Below, piece by piece: positions 53,281 through 64,000 of a stretch of 64,000 nt of DNA. The stretch covers positions 31,889-95,888 of the forward strand of contig NZ_LMSC01000002.1 in NCBI RefSeq assembly GCF_001428025.1. The letters are read 5' to 3'. Position 1 is the stretch's first letter. Every line of letters starts with the position of its first letter. The translations under genes were made by a program, and so were the position numbers. Source of the DNA: Phycicoccus sp. Soil748 (GTDB taxonomy: Bacteria; Actinomycetota; Actinomycetes; Actinomycetales; Dermatophilaceae). Under the pieces are notes generated by a model. It was not told where the DNA came from, did not search any database, and saw only the letters and a program-made list of their open reading frames with translations.

Positions 53281-53938
53281 GGTCCTCGCGCAGGTGCTCG
53301 GGCCCCGTGAACAGGATCGCGTCGAGGCCGGTCGCCTCGGCGGCCAGGACGTTGGCCGGGCTGTCGTCGACGAAGATGCAGTCGTCGAGCCCCGCGAGGT
53401 GGCGCACGCGCTCCTCGAGCACCTCGAAGATCTCCGGGTCGGGCTTGGCGACGCCCTCTTCACCCGAGACGACGATGTCCTCGAACAGGTCGAGCCACTC
53501 GAACCGTTCGACGGCGAAGGGGAACAGGTCGGCCGACCAGTTGGTGAGGGCGAACAGCGGCACCTGCGCCGCGTGCAGCTCGCGCAGGATGGCCACGGTG
53601 CCCGCGATCTCCTCGACCATCGAGGCGTCGAAGTTCTGGCGGTAGCCCAGGACTTCCTGCTCGTAGTGGGGGTGCGAGGCGAGGGCGACCCGTTCCGCCT
53701 CGTCGAGGCTGCGTCCGGCGTCGTTGGCGCGGTTCCACGCGGCGAAGTCGAAGGCCGCGTCGGCGAGGAACGCCGCGGCCCGTTCCGGGCCCACCGCGGC
53801 GGCGATGGCGGGCACGGGGTCCCAGCGGATCAGGACGTTGCCGAGGTCGAAGACCACGGCGTCCGCGGGTCGAGGAGCCCAGGCGTCGTCCCGAGCGGGA
53901 CCGCTGGCGTCCGCAGACGCGGCTAGGTCGTCCCGCAC
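53243..53938 (-). CDS. HAD family hydrolase
   Basis: 231 residues. All HAD motifs are present: nucleophile Asp31 in FDLGNVLIRWDP, motif II FALTNWS (about 130), motif III lysine in VAKPDPEIF (about 163) and motif IV FVDDSPAN (about 186). The helical cap 1 is small. Substrate not predictable; relatives include haloacid dehalogenase-type phosphatases. It starts three bases after menF's end on the same strand, suggesting cotranscription with menF. Confidence 0.9.
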   Translation of the reverse strand: MRDDLAASADASGPARDDAWAPRPADAVVFDLGNVLIRWDPVPAIAAAVGPERAAAFLADAAFDFAAWNRANDAGRSLDEAERVALASHPHYEQEVLGYRQNFDASMVEEIAGTVAILRELHAAQVPLFALTNWSADLFPFAVERFEWLDLFEDIVVSGEEGVAKPDPEIFEVLEERVRHLAGLDDCIFVDDSPANVLAAEATGLDAILFTGPEHLREDLIARGMPLRHLP

Positions 53939-53941
53939 CGG

Positions 53942-55234
53942 TCAGCCTGCCGTGAGGGCGTCGCGCATGGGCACGAGCTTGGCGTCGGACTCGGCCACCT
54001 CGGAGTCGGGGTCGGAGCCGGCGACGATGCCGCAGCCCGCGAACAGCCGCATCGCCGCCGCGTCGTCGGGCTCGAAGGCGCCGCAACGCAACGCGATCCC
54101 CCACTCGCCGTCGCCCGAGGAGTCCATCCAGCCGACCGGTCCTGCGTAGCGGCCGCGGTCCATGTGCTCCAGCTCGGAGATGAGCGCGTCGGCCGCAGTG
54201 GCCGGCGTGCCGCACACGGCGGCCGACGGGTGCAACGACGCGGCCAGGGTCAGCGACGTGGCACCGTCGGCGAGGACGCCGGCGACGTCGGTGGCCAGGT
54301 GCATGACGTTGGACAGGTGCAGCACGAACGGCGACTCGGGCACGTTGACCGAGGAGCAGTGCGGGCGCAGGGCGTCGGCGACCGAGCGCACGGCGTACTC
54401 GTGCTCCTCGAGGTCCTTGCTCGACCGGGCCAGCGATCCCGCGAGGGCGAGGTCGTGGGCGTCGTCACCGGTGCGCCGGATGGTGCCCGCGAGCACGCGT
54501 GAGGTGACCAGGCCCTTCTCGAGCCGCACGAGCATCTCCGGGGTGGCGCCGACGAGGCCGTCGACGGCGAAGACCCAGGTCGTGTCGTAGCGCTCGGCGA
54601 GCCGCTGCAGCAGCCAGCGCGGGTCGATGGGCTCCTGCGCCTCGACGCGCAGGTCGCGGGCGAGCACCACCTTGTCGAGCTCGCCGGCGGTGATCCGTGC
54701 GACGGCCTGCTCCACGGCGCCGGCCCACTGCGTCGGCGACAGGGCGCCGTCGGCGAAGGCGATGCCCTGCGGCTCGACGGGCTCGGACTGCCGGGGCACG
54801 ACGGGGGAGGGGAGCTCGGCGCCGGTGCCGGTGGTCGTCACCCACCACTGGCCGTCGCGGTGCCCGACGACGACCTCCGGTACGACGAGCGTTGCGCCGG
54901 AGGGTGACCCGGCGGAGTACGCGACCGAGCCGAAGGTGACGGGACCGGTGCCGGGGCTGCGCACCTCGTCGCGCACGACGGCGGTCGCCACGACGTCACG
55001 CCACCACGCCTCGGCCTCGGCGAACCGGTCGGGGCCGTGGGCGGTGAACTCCAGCGCGCGCCCCCAACCGACCAGTCCCTCGCCACGGCGTACCCAGCTC
55101 GCGAGCACCCGCGGGTCGGCGACGTCGGGCAGCAGGCGCAGGAGGTGGCCCGGGTCGGGGAGTGCCACGGTGCGGGCGACCAGGGGCGTCCCGTGCGGCC
55201 GGGAGGCGGCCGTGGGCGTGGGCAGGGTGCTCAT
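53942..55234 (-). CDS. menF: Isochorismate synthase
   Basis: 430 residues. Opens the menaquinone pathway: chorismate to isochorismate with Mg2+. Chorismate-binding domain from about 165: [89 protein letters not shown] and [15 protein letters not shown] 55234 is preferred; a longer frame reaches into menG's region and is not supported. Divergent from menG. Confidence 0.92.
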   Translation of the reverse strand: MSTLPTPTAASRPHGTPLVARTVALPDPGHLLRLLPDVADPRVLASWVRRGEGLVGWGRALEFTAHGPDRFAEAEAWWRDVVATAVVRDEVRSPGTGPVTFGSVAYSAGSPSGATLVVPEVVVGHRDGQWWVTTTGTGAELPSPVVPRQSEPVEPQGIAFADGALSPTQWAGAVEQAVARITAGELDKVVLARDLRVEAQEPIDPRWLLQRLAERYDTTWVFAVDGLVGATPEMLVRLEKGLVTSRVLAGTIRRTGDDAHDLALAGSLARSSKDLEEHEYAVRSVADALRPHCSSVNVPESPFVLHLSNVMHLATDVAGVLADGATSLTLAASLHPSAAVCGTPATAADALISELEHMDRGRYAGPVGWMDSSGDGEWGIALRCGAFEPDDAAAMRLFAGCGIVAGSDPDSEVAESDAKLVPMRDALTAG

Positions 55235-55301
55235 GTCGGGGGTCAGCCTACGACCGGTGGGCGGCCGGTCGTGGTCCTGCCCCGGATGGGAGGATGACGC
55301 C

Positions 55302-56042
55302 ATGACGCGCGCCAGCCTCGAGAAGGACCCCCGGGACGTCGCGGCGATGTTCGACGACGTCGCCGGCAAGTACGACCTGACCAACGACGTCCTCTCCCTC
55401 GGTCAGGACCGGCTGTGGCGGCGGGCCGTGCTCAAGGCCGTGGCCGCGCGGCCGGGCGAGACGGTCCTCGACATCGCGGCCGGCACCGGCACGAGCAGCG
55501 AGCCCTTCGCCGACGGCGGGGTCCGGGTCGTGCCGGCCGACTTCTCGCTCGGGATGCTGCGCGTCGGCAACCAGCGTCGCCCCGACCTCGGGTTCACCGC
55601 CGCCGACGCGATGCGGCTGCCCTTCGCCGACGCCAGCTTTGACGCGGTCACCATGTCGTTCGGCCTGCGCAACGTCGCCTCCGTGGAGACGGCGCTCGCG
55701 GAGTTCCGGCGGGTCACCCGCCCGGGAGGCCGCCTGGTGGTCTGCGAGTTCAGCCACCCGGTCAACGGCGCGTTCCGCAAGGTCTACACCGAGTACCTCA
55801 TGCGCTCGTTGCCGCCGATCGCGCGCCGCGTGAGCAGCAACCCCGAGTCCTACGTCTACCTCGCGGAGTCGATCCAGGCGTGGCCGGCGCAGCGCGAGCT
55901 CGCCATCACCATCGAGGCGGCCGGCTGGTCGGAGGTCGCGTGGCGCAACCTGACCGGCGGCATCGTCGCGCTGCACCGAGCGGTGAACGGCGAGCCCGGC
56001 ACCGGGGCGCGAGCGGTGAACGGCGAGGGACAGGCGGGTTAG
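55302..56042 (+). CDS. menG: Demethylmenaquinone methyltransferase
   Basis: 246 residues, class I SAM fold. Last ring methylation of menaquinone. [25 protein letters not shown] at the N-terminus, SAM loop [15 protein letters not shown] (about 57), and the UbiE/MenG signatures [20 protein letters not shown] and [14 protein letters not shown]. The tail carries a small duplication ([18 protein letters not shown]). GGAGG precedes the ATG. Confidence 0.94.
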   Translation: MTRASLEKDPRDVAAMFDDVAGKYDLTNDVLSLGQDRLWRRAVLKAVAARPGETVLDIAAGTGTSSEPFADGGVRVVPADFSLGMLRVGNQRRPDLGFTAADAMRLPFADASFDAVTMSFGLRNVASVETALAEFRRVTRPGGRLVVCEFSHPVNGAFRKVYTEYLMRSLPPIARRVSSNPESYVYLAESIQAWPAQRELAITIEAAGWSEVAWRNLTGGIVALHRAVNGEPGTGARAVNGEGQAG

Positions 56043-56053
56043 GGCTGCCTAAC
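56038..56053. repeat. Short inverted repeat at the menG stop codon
   Basis: GTTAGG and CCTAAC arms around GCTG; the left arm contains the menG TAG. Six-bp arms could be a weak terminator or a regulator site upstream of menJ. Spacing does not fit a DtxR/IdeR box. Confidence 0.35.
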
Positions 56054-56096
56054 TAGGAGGGGCGTGCAGGGCGGGAATAGACTCCGCAGCTGTAGT

Positions 56097-56114
56097 TCGT
56101 GAAGTCGTTCACAA
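56097..56114 (+). promoter_or_regulatory. Rex operator (ROP) before menJ-nuo
   Basis: TCGTGAAGTCGTTCACAA matches 13 of 14 fixed positions of TTGTGAA-N4-TTCACAA. It lies 16 bases before the menJ GTG. A -10-like TAGACT is at 56078-56083, so Rex would bind at or just after the transcription start. The nuo operon is a known Rex target in Streptomyces. Confidence 0.85.
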
Positions 56115-56129
56115 GCGGGTGAGGCAGGC

Positions 56130-57464
56130 GTGACAGACACCATCAAGCAGGCTGCGGCTGGCAGTCCTGTGTCAGGCACACCCACCGAGACCGCCGACGT
56201 CATCGTCGTCGGCGCGGGTCCGGCAGGGTCGGCGACCGCCGCGTACCTGGCCATGGCGGGGCTCGACGTCCTCGTCCTGGAGAAGACCACGTTCCCCCGC
56301 GAGAAGGTCTGCGGCGACGGCCTGACCCCGCGCGCGGTCAAGGAGCTCATCACCCTCGGCATCCCCACGCCCGAGGAGGACGGCTGGATCAAGAACCACG
56401 GCCTGCGGATCATCGGCGGCGGCATGCGCCTGTCCCTCCCGTGGCCCGACCTCGCGAGCTTCCCGCCCTACGGCCTGGTCCGCACGCGGCAGGACTTCGA
56501 CGACATCCTCGCCAAGCACGCCGTCAAGCACGGCGCCCGCCTGCGTGAGGGCACCAACGTCACCGGCCCGATCCTGGACTCCCGCGGCTCCATCGTCGGC
56601 GTGACCGCCAAGGCCACCGACGAGAAGGGCCGGGCGACCGGGCCCGAGCTGCGCTACACCGCACCGCTGGTCGTCGCCGCCGACGGCAACTCCTCGCGCC
56701 TGAGCCTGTCGATGGGCCGCGAGAAGCGCGAGGACCGCCCCATGGGCGTGGCCGTGCGCACCTACTACACCAGCCCCCGTCACGACGACGACTACCTCGA
56801 GTCGTGGCTCGAGCTGTGGTCCACCGACGACCAGGGCAAGAAGGTGCTGCTGCCCGGCTACGGCTGGATCTTCGGCGTCGGCGACGGCACCTCCAACGTC
56901 GGGCTCGGCATCCTCAACACCTCCAGCGCCTTCGGGAAGACCGACTACAAGGACGTCATGCGTCGCTGGGTCGCGACCATGCCCGAGGACTGGACCTACA
57001 ACGACGAGACCATGGTCGGCCCGATCCGCGGCGCCGCGCTCCCCATGGGCTTCAACCGCCAGCCGCACTACGACAAGGGCCTGCTCCTCGTCGGTGACGC
57101 CGGCGGCATGGTCAACCCGTTCAACGGCGAGGGCATCGCCTACGCCATGGAGTCCGGCCGCCTCGCTGCCGAGGTCATCGCGCAGGCGTTCGCCCGGGGT
57201 GACTCCGCCCAGCGCGAGCGCGTGCTGCAGTCCTACCCCGGCGTCATGGCCGACGCGCTCGGTGGCTACTACACGCTGGGTCGCTACTTCGCCAAGATGA
57301 TCGGCAACCCCGAGGTGATGCGCCTCGCGACCAAGTACGGCCTTCCGCGGACGACCCTGATGAGGTTCCTGCTGAAGGTCATGGCCAACCTCGCCGAGCC
57401 CCGTGGGGGCGACGCGAGCGACCGCATCATCACCGCCCTGTCCAAGATGGCGCCCGACGCATGA
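56130..57464 (+). CDS. menJ: Geranylgeranyl reductase family, menaquinone reductase (MenJ-like)
   Basis: 444 residues. FAD enzyme of the type that saturates one isoprene unit of menaquinone in mycobacteria. FAD motif VIVVGAGPAGSATAAYLAM (24-42), EKTTFPREKVCGDGLTPRAV (about 51) with the conserved Cys, and the C-terminal FAD block LLLVGDAGGMVNPFNGEGIAYAMESG (about 313). GTG start with a GAGG-type site. Lies between menG and nuoA, directly after a Rex operator. Confidence 0.9.
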   Translation: MTDTIKQAAAGSPVSGTPTETADVIVVGAGPAGSATAAYLAMAGLDVLVLEKTTFPREKVCGDGLTPRAVKELITLGIPTPEEDGWIKNHGLRIIGGGMRLSLPWPDLASFPPYGLVRTRQDFDDILAKHAVKHGARLREGTNVTGPILDSRGSIVGVTAKATDEKGRATGPELRYTAPLVVAADGNSSRLSLSMGREKREDRPMGVAVRTYYTSPRHDDDYLESWLELWSTDDQGKKVLLPGYGWIFGVGDGTSNVGLGILNTSSAFGKTDYKDVMRRWVATMPEDWTYNDETMVGPIRGAALPMGFNRQPHYDKGLLLVGDAGGMVNPFNGEGIAYAMESGRLAAEVIAQAFARGDSAQRERVLQSYPGVMADALGGYYTLGRYFAKMIGNPEVMRLATKYGLPRTTLMRFLLKVMANLAEPRGGDASDRIITALSKMAPDA

Positions 57465-57468
57465 CCCG

Positions 57469-57497
57469 TCGTGCAATCCCCGAGGCCACCCCTAGGA
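57469..57497 (+). promoter_or_regulatory. Possible internal promoter before nuoA
   Basis: A -10-like TAGGAT (57492-57497) lies in the 154-base gap between menJ and nuoA. The -35 side (57470-57475) is a poor match. If real, the leader would be about 115 bases. Low certainty. Confidence 0.25.
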
Positions 57498-57618
57498 TTG
57501 GGGCGCGCACGTCTCGGCCCGTCCGCCACGCGGAGGCCGTTCGGCGCATCGGGACCGGCGCCGGCCCTGGCTTCACAGATCACCTCGACGACGACTTCGG
57601 AAGGGGAGTGGCACGGCG

Positions 57619-57981
57619 ATGAGCAACCCCTACGTCCCCCTGCTTTTCCTGCTGGCCATCGGTGGTGGCTTCGCCGTGTTCTCGGTGTTCGCCGCGTCGA
57701 TCGCCGGACCCAAGCGCTACAACCGCGCCAAGCTCGACGCCTACGAGTGCGGTATCGAGCCCACGCCCCAGGCTGCCGGGGGCGGCCGCGTGCCGATCAA
57801 GTACTACCTGACCGCGATGCTGTTCATCGTCTTCGACATCGAGTCGGTGTTCCTCTATCCGTTCGCGGTGGCGTTCAACCAGCTCGGCCTCTTCGCGCTC
57901 GTGGAGATGGTGCTGTTCATCCTGACCGTCTTCGTGGCCTACGCATACGTGTGGCGCCGCGGCGGCCTCGAGTGGGACTGA
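57619..57981 (+). CDS. nuoA: NADH-quinone oxidoreductase subunit A
   Basis: 120 residues, three helices. Membrane subunit of complex I. The conserved loop YECGIEPTPQAAGGGRVPIKYY (about 42) near the quinone channel and FDIESVFLYPFAV (about 72) identify it. AGGGGAG lies upstream of the ATG. First gene of the nuo run. Confidence 0.95.
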   Translation: MSNPYVPLLFLLAIGGGFAVFSVFAASIAGPKRYNRAKLDAYECGIEPTPQAAGGGRVPIKYYLTAMLFIVFDIESVFLYPFAVAFNQLGLFALVEMVLFILTVFVAYAYVWRRGGLEWD

Positions 57982-58001
57982 CGAGGATCTAGGACATACC
58001 C

Positions 58002-58673
58002 ATGGGAATCGAAGAGAAGCTGCCCGCGGGCTTCCTGCTGACCACGGTCGAGCAGGTCGCCGGCTACATGCGCAAGAGCTCGGTGTGGCCCGCCACGTTC
58101 GGCCTCGCCTGCTGCGCCATCGAGATGATGGCCGTCGGCACGCCTGACTACGACATCGCGCGCTTCGGCATGGAGCGGTTCTCCGCCACGCCGCGCCAGG
58201 CCGACCTCATGATCGTCGCCGGCCGCGTGAGCCAGAAGATGGCCCCGGTCGTGCGCCAGGTCTACGACCAGATGCCCGAGCCCAAGTGGGTCATCTCGAT
58301 GGGTGTCTGCGCCAGCTCCGGCGGCATGTTCAACAACTACGCCATCGTGCAGGGCGTCGACCACATCATCCCGGTCGACGTCTACCTGCCCGGCTGCCCG
58401 CCGCGCCCGGAGATGCTGCTCAACGCGATCCTCACGCTGCACGAGCAGATCCAGGGCAGCAAGCTCGGAGTCAACCGCGTGGCCGCGGCCCGTGCCGCCG
58501 AGGCCGCTGCGCTCTCGGCCACCCCGACCCACCAGATGACCGGCCTGCTGGCCCAGGGTGCGGGCACGAGCCTGCCGATCGCCGGCGTCGGCCACACCCA
58601 CGACCACACCCACGACAAGGCGCACCACCAGGCCGTCGGCCAGGACCGCAGCGCGCACGGAGGTGCCGCGTGA
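58002..58673 (+). CDS. nuoB: NADH-quinone oxidoreductase subunit B
   Basis: 223 residues. Binds cluster N2: Cys pair in [10 protein letters not shown] (about 37), [10 protein letters not shown] (about 101) and LPGCPPRPE (about 132). Next to the quinone site. About 50 extra residues at the C-terminus include a His-rich run ([14 protein letters not shown], about 197-210), a likely metal-binding tail outside the usual fold. Stop overlaps nuoC (GTGA). Confidence 0.95.
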   Translation: MGIEEKLPAGFLLTTVEQVAGYMRKSSVWPATFGLACCAIEMMAVGTPDYDIARFGMERFSATPRQADLMIVAGRVSQKMAPVVRQVYDQMPEPKWVISMGVCASSGGMFNNYAIVQGVDHIIPVDVYLPGCPPRPEMLLNAILTLHEQIQGSKLGVNRVAAARAAEAAALSATPTHQMTGLLAQGAGTSLPIAGVGHTHDHTHDKAHHQAVGQDRSAHGGAA

Positions 58674-59583
58674 GCGACGCCAAGGACCCCCAGCACGACG
58701 CGAAGCAGGGCGCCGAGGGAGCCGAGAAGGACCCCACGCAGGCCACCGCCAACAGCGACGTCCTCGGCAACAAGGCCGCCGCCGCCGCTGCCGACAAGGG
58801 CAACGCCGTCGAGGACCCCGCTCCCGTCGTGGCCGGCCCGACGACCGGTACCCAGCCCGGGTCGGTGACCGACCGCGAGACGGGCGAGCGCCTCCCCGCC
58901 GCCCCCGGCACCACCCCCGACCCGGTCGTGGTCGGTGAGCGCCGCGGCATGTTCGGCGCGCGCGACACCGGTGACACCACCGGCTACGGCGGGATGGTCA
59001 GCCCGATCCTGTTCCCGGCCGCAGCCGTGCGGCCCTACGGCAGCTTCTTCGACGAGGTCGCCGACCAGCTCGAGCGCTCGCTCGTCGGCGGCACCGCCTC
59101 CTACGCCGAGGCCGTCGAGCGCGTGGTCGTCGACCGAGGCGAGATGACGCTCTTCGTGCGCCGCGAGCACCTGCGCGCGGTCGCCCGCGTGCTGCGCGAC
59201 GACCCGGCCCTGCGCTTCGAGATCTGCACCGGCGTCTCCGGTGTGCACTACCCGCAGGAGGAGGGCCGCGAGCTCCACGCCGTCTACCACTTCCTGTCGA
59301 TCACCCACGGCGGACGCCGGGTCCGCGTCGAGGTCACCGCACCCGACTCCGACCCGCACATCCCGTCGATCGTCGAGACCTACCCGGCGAACGACTGGCA
59401 CGAGCGCGAGACGTGGGACATGTTCGGGATCGAGTTCGACGGCCACCCGGCCCTGACCCGCATCCTCATGCCCGACGACTGGCCGGGCCACCCCCAGCGC
59501 AAGGACTACCCCCTCGGCGGCATCCCCGTCGAGTACAAGGGCGCGACGGTCCCACCGCCGGACCAGCGGAGGTCGTACAACTG

Positions 59584-59584
<1 letters not shown>
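58670..59584 (+). CDS. nuoC: NADH-quinone oxidoreductase subunit C
   Basis: 304 residues. The first 85 are acidic/Ala/Pro-rich and disordered; the conserved domain follows ([21 protein letters not shown], then [21 protein letters not shown] and [19 protein letters not shown]). Part of the peripheral arm with NuoD. GTG start overlaps nuoB; stop overlaps nuoD (TGATG). Confidence 0.94.
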
Positions 59585-60965
<1,381 letters not shown>

Positions 60966-60966
<1 letters not shown>

Positions 60967-61811
60967 TGGAGCACTACGGACTGCAGACGGCGGCCGGACA
61001 CCTCACGGTGCCGGCCGAGTCCAAGGAGCCCTACGCCGAGGACGTGCTGGCCCAGCTGCACGCCGACGCGGAGCAGGTCGTGGCCCGCTACCCGCAGAAG
61101 CGCTCGGCGCTGCTGCCGCTGCTGCACCTGGTGCAGAGCGTCGACGGCTACGTCACCGGCCGCGGCATCGACTTCTGCGCCGAGGTCCTCGACCTGACCA
61201 CCGCCGAGGTCTCCGGCGTCGCGACGTTCTACACGCAGTACAAGCGCCACCCCAACGGCGAGTACACCGTCGGCGTCTGCACCAACACGCTCTGCGCGAT
61301 CATGGGCGGCGACCAGATCTGGGACGAGGTCTCCGAGCACCTCGGCATCGGCCACGACGAGACGACTCCCGACGGCAAGATCACCCTCGAGCGCGTCGAG
61401 TGCAACGCCGCGTGCGACTACGCGCCCGTCGTCATGGCCAACTGGGAGTTCTTCGACAACCAGACGCCGGAGTCGACCAAGCAGCTCGTCGACGACCTGC
61501 GCTCCGGCAAGGACGTCGCCCCCACCCGCGGCCCGTCGCGCGTCTGCAGCTTCAAGCAGGTCTCGCGCGTCCTCGCCGGCTTCCACGACGGCCTCGCCGA
61601 CGAGGGCGTCGGCGCCGGCCCCTCCTCGCTCGAGGGCCTGCGCGTCGCCAAGGACAACCACTGGACCGCGCCGTCGGGCGACGACGCCAAGGGTGACGCC
61701 CAGGGCGCGGGCCACCCCGACGACCTGGCACCCGGGCTGCGCTCGTCCACCGACGCACCCGCCAACGACGCCGACGAGCAGGCGGGCGACAAGCCCGCCG
61801 AGGGGAAGTGA
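60966..61811 (+). CDS. nuoE: NADH-quinone oxidoreductase subunit E
   Basis: 281 residues. Carries the 2Fe-2S cluster N1a: CTNTLC (about 104) and CNAACDY (about 146). ATFYTQYKRHPNGEY precedes it. A 60-residue acidic tail follows the core. GTGA overlap with nuoF. Confidence 0.95.
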
Positions 61812-63130
61812 CAGCCGTGGCCACCACGCTCACCCCGATCCTCACCAAGTTCTGGGACGACCCGCAGTCCTGGACGCTGGAGACGTACGAGAAGAACGAG
61901 GGCTACCAGGCGCTGAAGAAGGCGCTCGGCATGAAGCCCGGGGACCTCGTGCAGATGACCAAGGACTCCGGCCTGCGCGGTCGTGGTGGCGCCGGCTTCC
62001 CGACCGGTATGAAGTGGGGCTTCCTGCCCCCGCCGGACGGCGGCCCCCGCTACCTCGTCGTCAACGCCGACGAGTCCGAGCCGGGCACGTGCAAGGACAT
62101 CCCGCTGATGATGGCTGCGCCGCAGTTCCTCATCGAGGGCGTCGCGATCACGTCGTTCGCCATCGGCTGCAACCACGCCTTCATCTACCTGCGCGGCGAG
62201 GTCGTGCACGTCTACCGCCGCCTGCTGCGCGCGGTGGAGGAGGCGTACGCCGCCGGCTACCTCGGCAAGAACATCCAGGGCAGCGGCTTCGACCTCGACG
62301 TGACGGTCCACGCGGGCGCCGGCGCCTACATCTGCGGTGAGGAGACGGCGCTGCTCGACAGCCTCGAGGGCCGCCGCGGCCAACCGCGCCTCAAGCCGCC
62401 GTTCCCCGCGGTCGCGGGCCTCTACGCGCGCCCGACCGTCGTCAACAACGTCGAGTCCATCGCCTCGGTCCCGCCGATCCTGCTGCACGGCGCCGACTGG
62501 TTCACCGGCATGGGCACCGAGAAGTCGCAGGGCTTCGGCATCTTCAGCCTCTCGGGGCACGTCAAGCGTCCCGGCCAGTACGAGGCGCCGCTCGGCATCA
62601 CGCTGCGCGAGCTGCTCGACATGGCCGGCGGCATGCGCGACCCCAACAAGAAGCTCAAGTTCTGGACCCCGGGTGGATCATCGACGCCGATCTTCACCGA
62701 CGAGCACCTCGACGTCCCGCTCGACTTCGAGTCGGTCGCGGCGGCGGGCTCGATGCTCGGCACCCGCGCGCTGCAGATCTTCGACGAGACCACCTGCGTG
62801 GTGCGCGCTGTCGACCGCTGGACCGACTTCTACAAGCACGAGTCCTGCGGCAAGTGCACCCCGTGCCGTGAGGGCACCTGGTGGCTCAAGCAGATCCTCG
62901 GCCGGCTCGAGCACGGGCAGGGCGACGAGGAGGACCTCGAGAAGCTCCTCGACATCTGCGACAACATCCTCGGCCGGGCGTTCTGCGCCCTCGGCGACGG
63001 GGCGACCAGCCCGATCACGAGCAGCATCCAGTACTTCCGCGAGGAGTACCTCGCCCACCTCACCAACGGTGGCTGCCCCTTCGACCCGAGGGAGTCGTCG
63101 CTGTTCGCGAAGGAGAAGGCCACCGCATGA
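61808..63130 (+). CDS. nuoF: NADH-quinone oxidoreductase subunit F
   Basis: 440 residues. NADH dehydrogenase flavoprotein. NADH/FMN site [14 protein letters not shown] (57-70) and [12 protein letters not shown] (about 88); 4Fe-4S N3 ligands [10 protein letters not shown] (about 349) plus a later Cys in [11 protein letters not shown] 61808 overlaps nuoE; GTG 61817 is an alternative. ATGA overlap with nuoG. Confidence 0.96.
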   Translation: MTAVATTLTPILTKFWDDPQSWTLETYEKNEGYQALKKALGMKPGDLVQMTKDSGLRGRGGAGFPTGMKWGFLPPPDGGPRYLVVNADESEPGTCKDIPLMMAAPQFLIEGVAITSFAIGCNHAFIYLRGEVVHVYRRLLRAVEEAYAAGYLGKNIQGSGFDLDVTVHAGAGAYICGEETALLDSLEGRRGQPRLKPPFPAVAGLYARPTVVNNVESIASVPPILLHGADWFTGMGTEKSQGFGIFSLSGHVKRPGQYEAPLGITLRELLDMAGGMRDPNKKLKFWTPGGSSTPIFTDEHLDVPLDFESVAAAGSMLGTRALQIFDETTCVVRAVDRWTDFYKHESCGKCTPCREGTWWLKQILGRLEHGQGDEEDLEKLLDICDNILGRAFCALGDGATSPITSSIQYFREEYLAHLTNGGCPFDPRESSLFAKEKATA

Positions 63131-64000
63131 CTGTCACCACGAGCCCCAGTGCGGGCGGCAACGCCGTGAGCAAGGGCGGCGACGCCTCGACCCCGCCGGC
63201 CGTCGACCTGGTCACGCTGACCATCGACGGTGTCGACGTGTCGGTGCCGAAGAACACGCTGGTGATCCGTGCCGCCGAGGAGATCGGCGTCCAGATCCCG
63301 CGGTTCTGCGACCACCCGCTGCTCGAGCCGGTCGGCGCCTGCCGCCAGTGCCTCGTCGACGTCGCGACGCCGGGCCCCGACGGCTCGCTGCGCCCGATGC
63401 CCAAGCCGCAGGCGTCGTGCACCATCTCGGTGTCGGAGGGCATGCAGGTCAAGACGCAGCAGACCTCGCCCGTCGCCGACAAGGCGCAGCAGGGCGTGAT
63501 GGAGATGCTGCTCATCAACCACCCGCTCGACTGCCCGGTCTGCGACAAGGGTGGCGAGTGCCCCCTGCAGAACCAGGCGATGAGCAACGGCCGCGCCGTC
63601 TCCCGGTTCGAGGACGTCAAGCGCACGTACCCCAAGCCGATCAACATCTCCTCGCAGGTGCTGCTCGACCGTGAGCGCTGCGTCCTCTGCGCCCGCTGCA
63701 CCCGCTTCTCCGACCAGATCGCCGGTGACCCGTTCATCGCGCTGGTCGAGCGCGGCGCGCTGCAGCAGGTCGGCATCTACGAGGAGCAGCCCTTCGAGTC
63801 CTACTTCTCGGGCAACACCGTCCAGATCTGCCCGGTGGGCGCGCTGACCGGTGCCGCCTACCGCTTCCGCAGCCGCCCCTTCGACCTCGTGTCGACGCCG
63901 AGCGTCTGCGAACACTGTGCGTCCGGCTGCTCGATCCGCACCGACCACCGTCGCGGTGTCGTGCTGCGCCGCATGGCCATCAACGACCCGGCCGTCAACG
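63127..64000 (+). CDS. nuoG: NADH-quinone oxidoreductase subunit G, 3' end beyond window
   Basis: First 291 residues. N-terminal 2Fe-2S ferredoxin fold ([21 protein letters not shown]), His/Cys-ligated cluster N5 ([17 protein letters not shown]), N4-type [12 protein letters not shown] and ICPVGALTG, then the start of the molybdopterin-fold domain with [17 protein letters not shown], whose Cys set can hold an extra cluster (N7-like). The rest lies outside the window. Confidence 0.94.
   Translation, partial: MTVTTSPSAGGNAVSKGGDASTPPAVDLVTLTIDGVDVSVPKNTLVIRAAEEIGVQIPRFCDHPLLEPVGACRQCLVDVATPGPDGSLRPMPKPQASCTISVSEGMQVKTQQTSPVADKAQQGVMEMLLINHPLDCPVCDKGGECPLQNQAMSNGRAVSRFEDVKRTYPKPINISSQVLLDRERCVLCARCTRFSDQIAGDPFIALVERGALQQVGIYEEQPFESYFSGNTVQICPVGALTGAAYRFRSRPFDLVSTPSVCEHCASGCSIRTDHRRGVVLRRMAINDPAVN

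Noticed and set aside
56038-56053. DtxR/IdeR iron box at the menG stop
   Set aside because: Arms TTAGG/CCTAA are present but only four bases apart; the known box needs nine. Kept only as a short inverted repeat.

Overview
The window is GC-rich, densely packed, actinobacterial chromosome. Short intergenic gaps, many GTG starts and many ATGA/GTGA stop-start overlaps support this. Gene content also fits: menaquinone rather than ubiquinone genes, system II cytochrome c biogenesis, a BldN-type sigma factor, a Rex repressor, a wax ester synthase/DGAT, an MmpL-like transporter and a bS22-type mini-protein. The order hemA-hemC-hemD-hemB, hemL-phosphatase-tlpA-ccdA-resB-ccsB, then menA/menE/menB/menC/menD/menG/menJ recalls mycobacterial and Streptomyces chromosomes. 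A Micrococcales member such as an Intrasporangiaceae relative is my best guess, by inference only. I saw no rRNA, tRNA, CRISPR, insertion sequence or prophage.

Layout. 1-3.2 kb: 3' truncated secreted M36 metalloprotease (minus strand). 3.4-6.4 kb: 32-residue ribosomal mini-protein bS22 with a strong terminator, then an epimerase-acyltransferase pair. 6.4-8.5 kb: BldN-like ECF sigma factor with a long N-terminal extension and its RsbN-like DUF5667 membrane partner. 8.6-14.8 kb: glutaredoxin-like gene, then rex-hemA-hemC-hemD-hemB behind a Rex operator. 14.8-18.6 kb: GH4 glycosidase / PfkB kinase divergon and YceI / MarR divergon. 18.7-25 kb: hemL, phosphatase, thioredoxin-like lipoprotein, ccdA, resB, ccsB, DUF4229. 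25-36.7 kb: accessory region with a PadR locus, WS/DGAT, small proteins (one resembling the N-terminal arm of a contractile tail sheath), class V aminotransferase, DUF309, MMPL and MFS transporters, and several hypotheticals. 37-57.5 kb: menaquinone genes menA, menE, menB, menC, menD, menF, menG and menJ, interrupted by a glutathione peroxidase, an atypical Nramp protein, a coupled ATP-grasp / S51-like / two esterases / M20 peptidase cassette, and a WXG100-like / lipase pair. 57.6-64 kb: nuoABCDEF and partial nuoG.

How it fits together. Most of the window builds a respiratory chain: heme to uroporphyrinogen III, cytochrome c maturation, menaquinone and complex I. Two near-consensus Rex operators, one before rex-hem and one before menJ-nuo, suggest that NADH/NAD+ sensing links the heme and complex I arms. 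The least explained parts are the ATP-grasp cassette (43.9-49.5 kb), the sheath-like mini-protein (27.9-28.1 kb), and the WXG100-like/lipase pair (49.7-51.5 kb).
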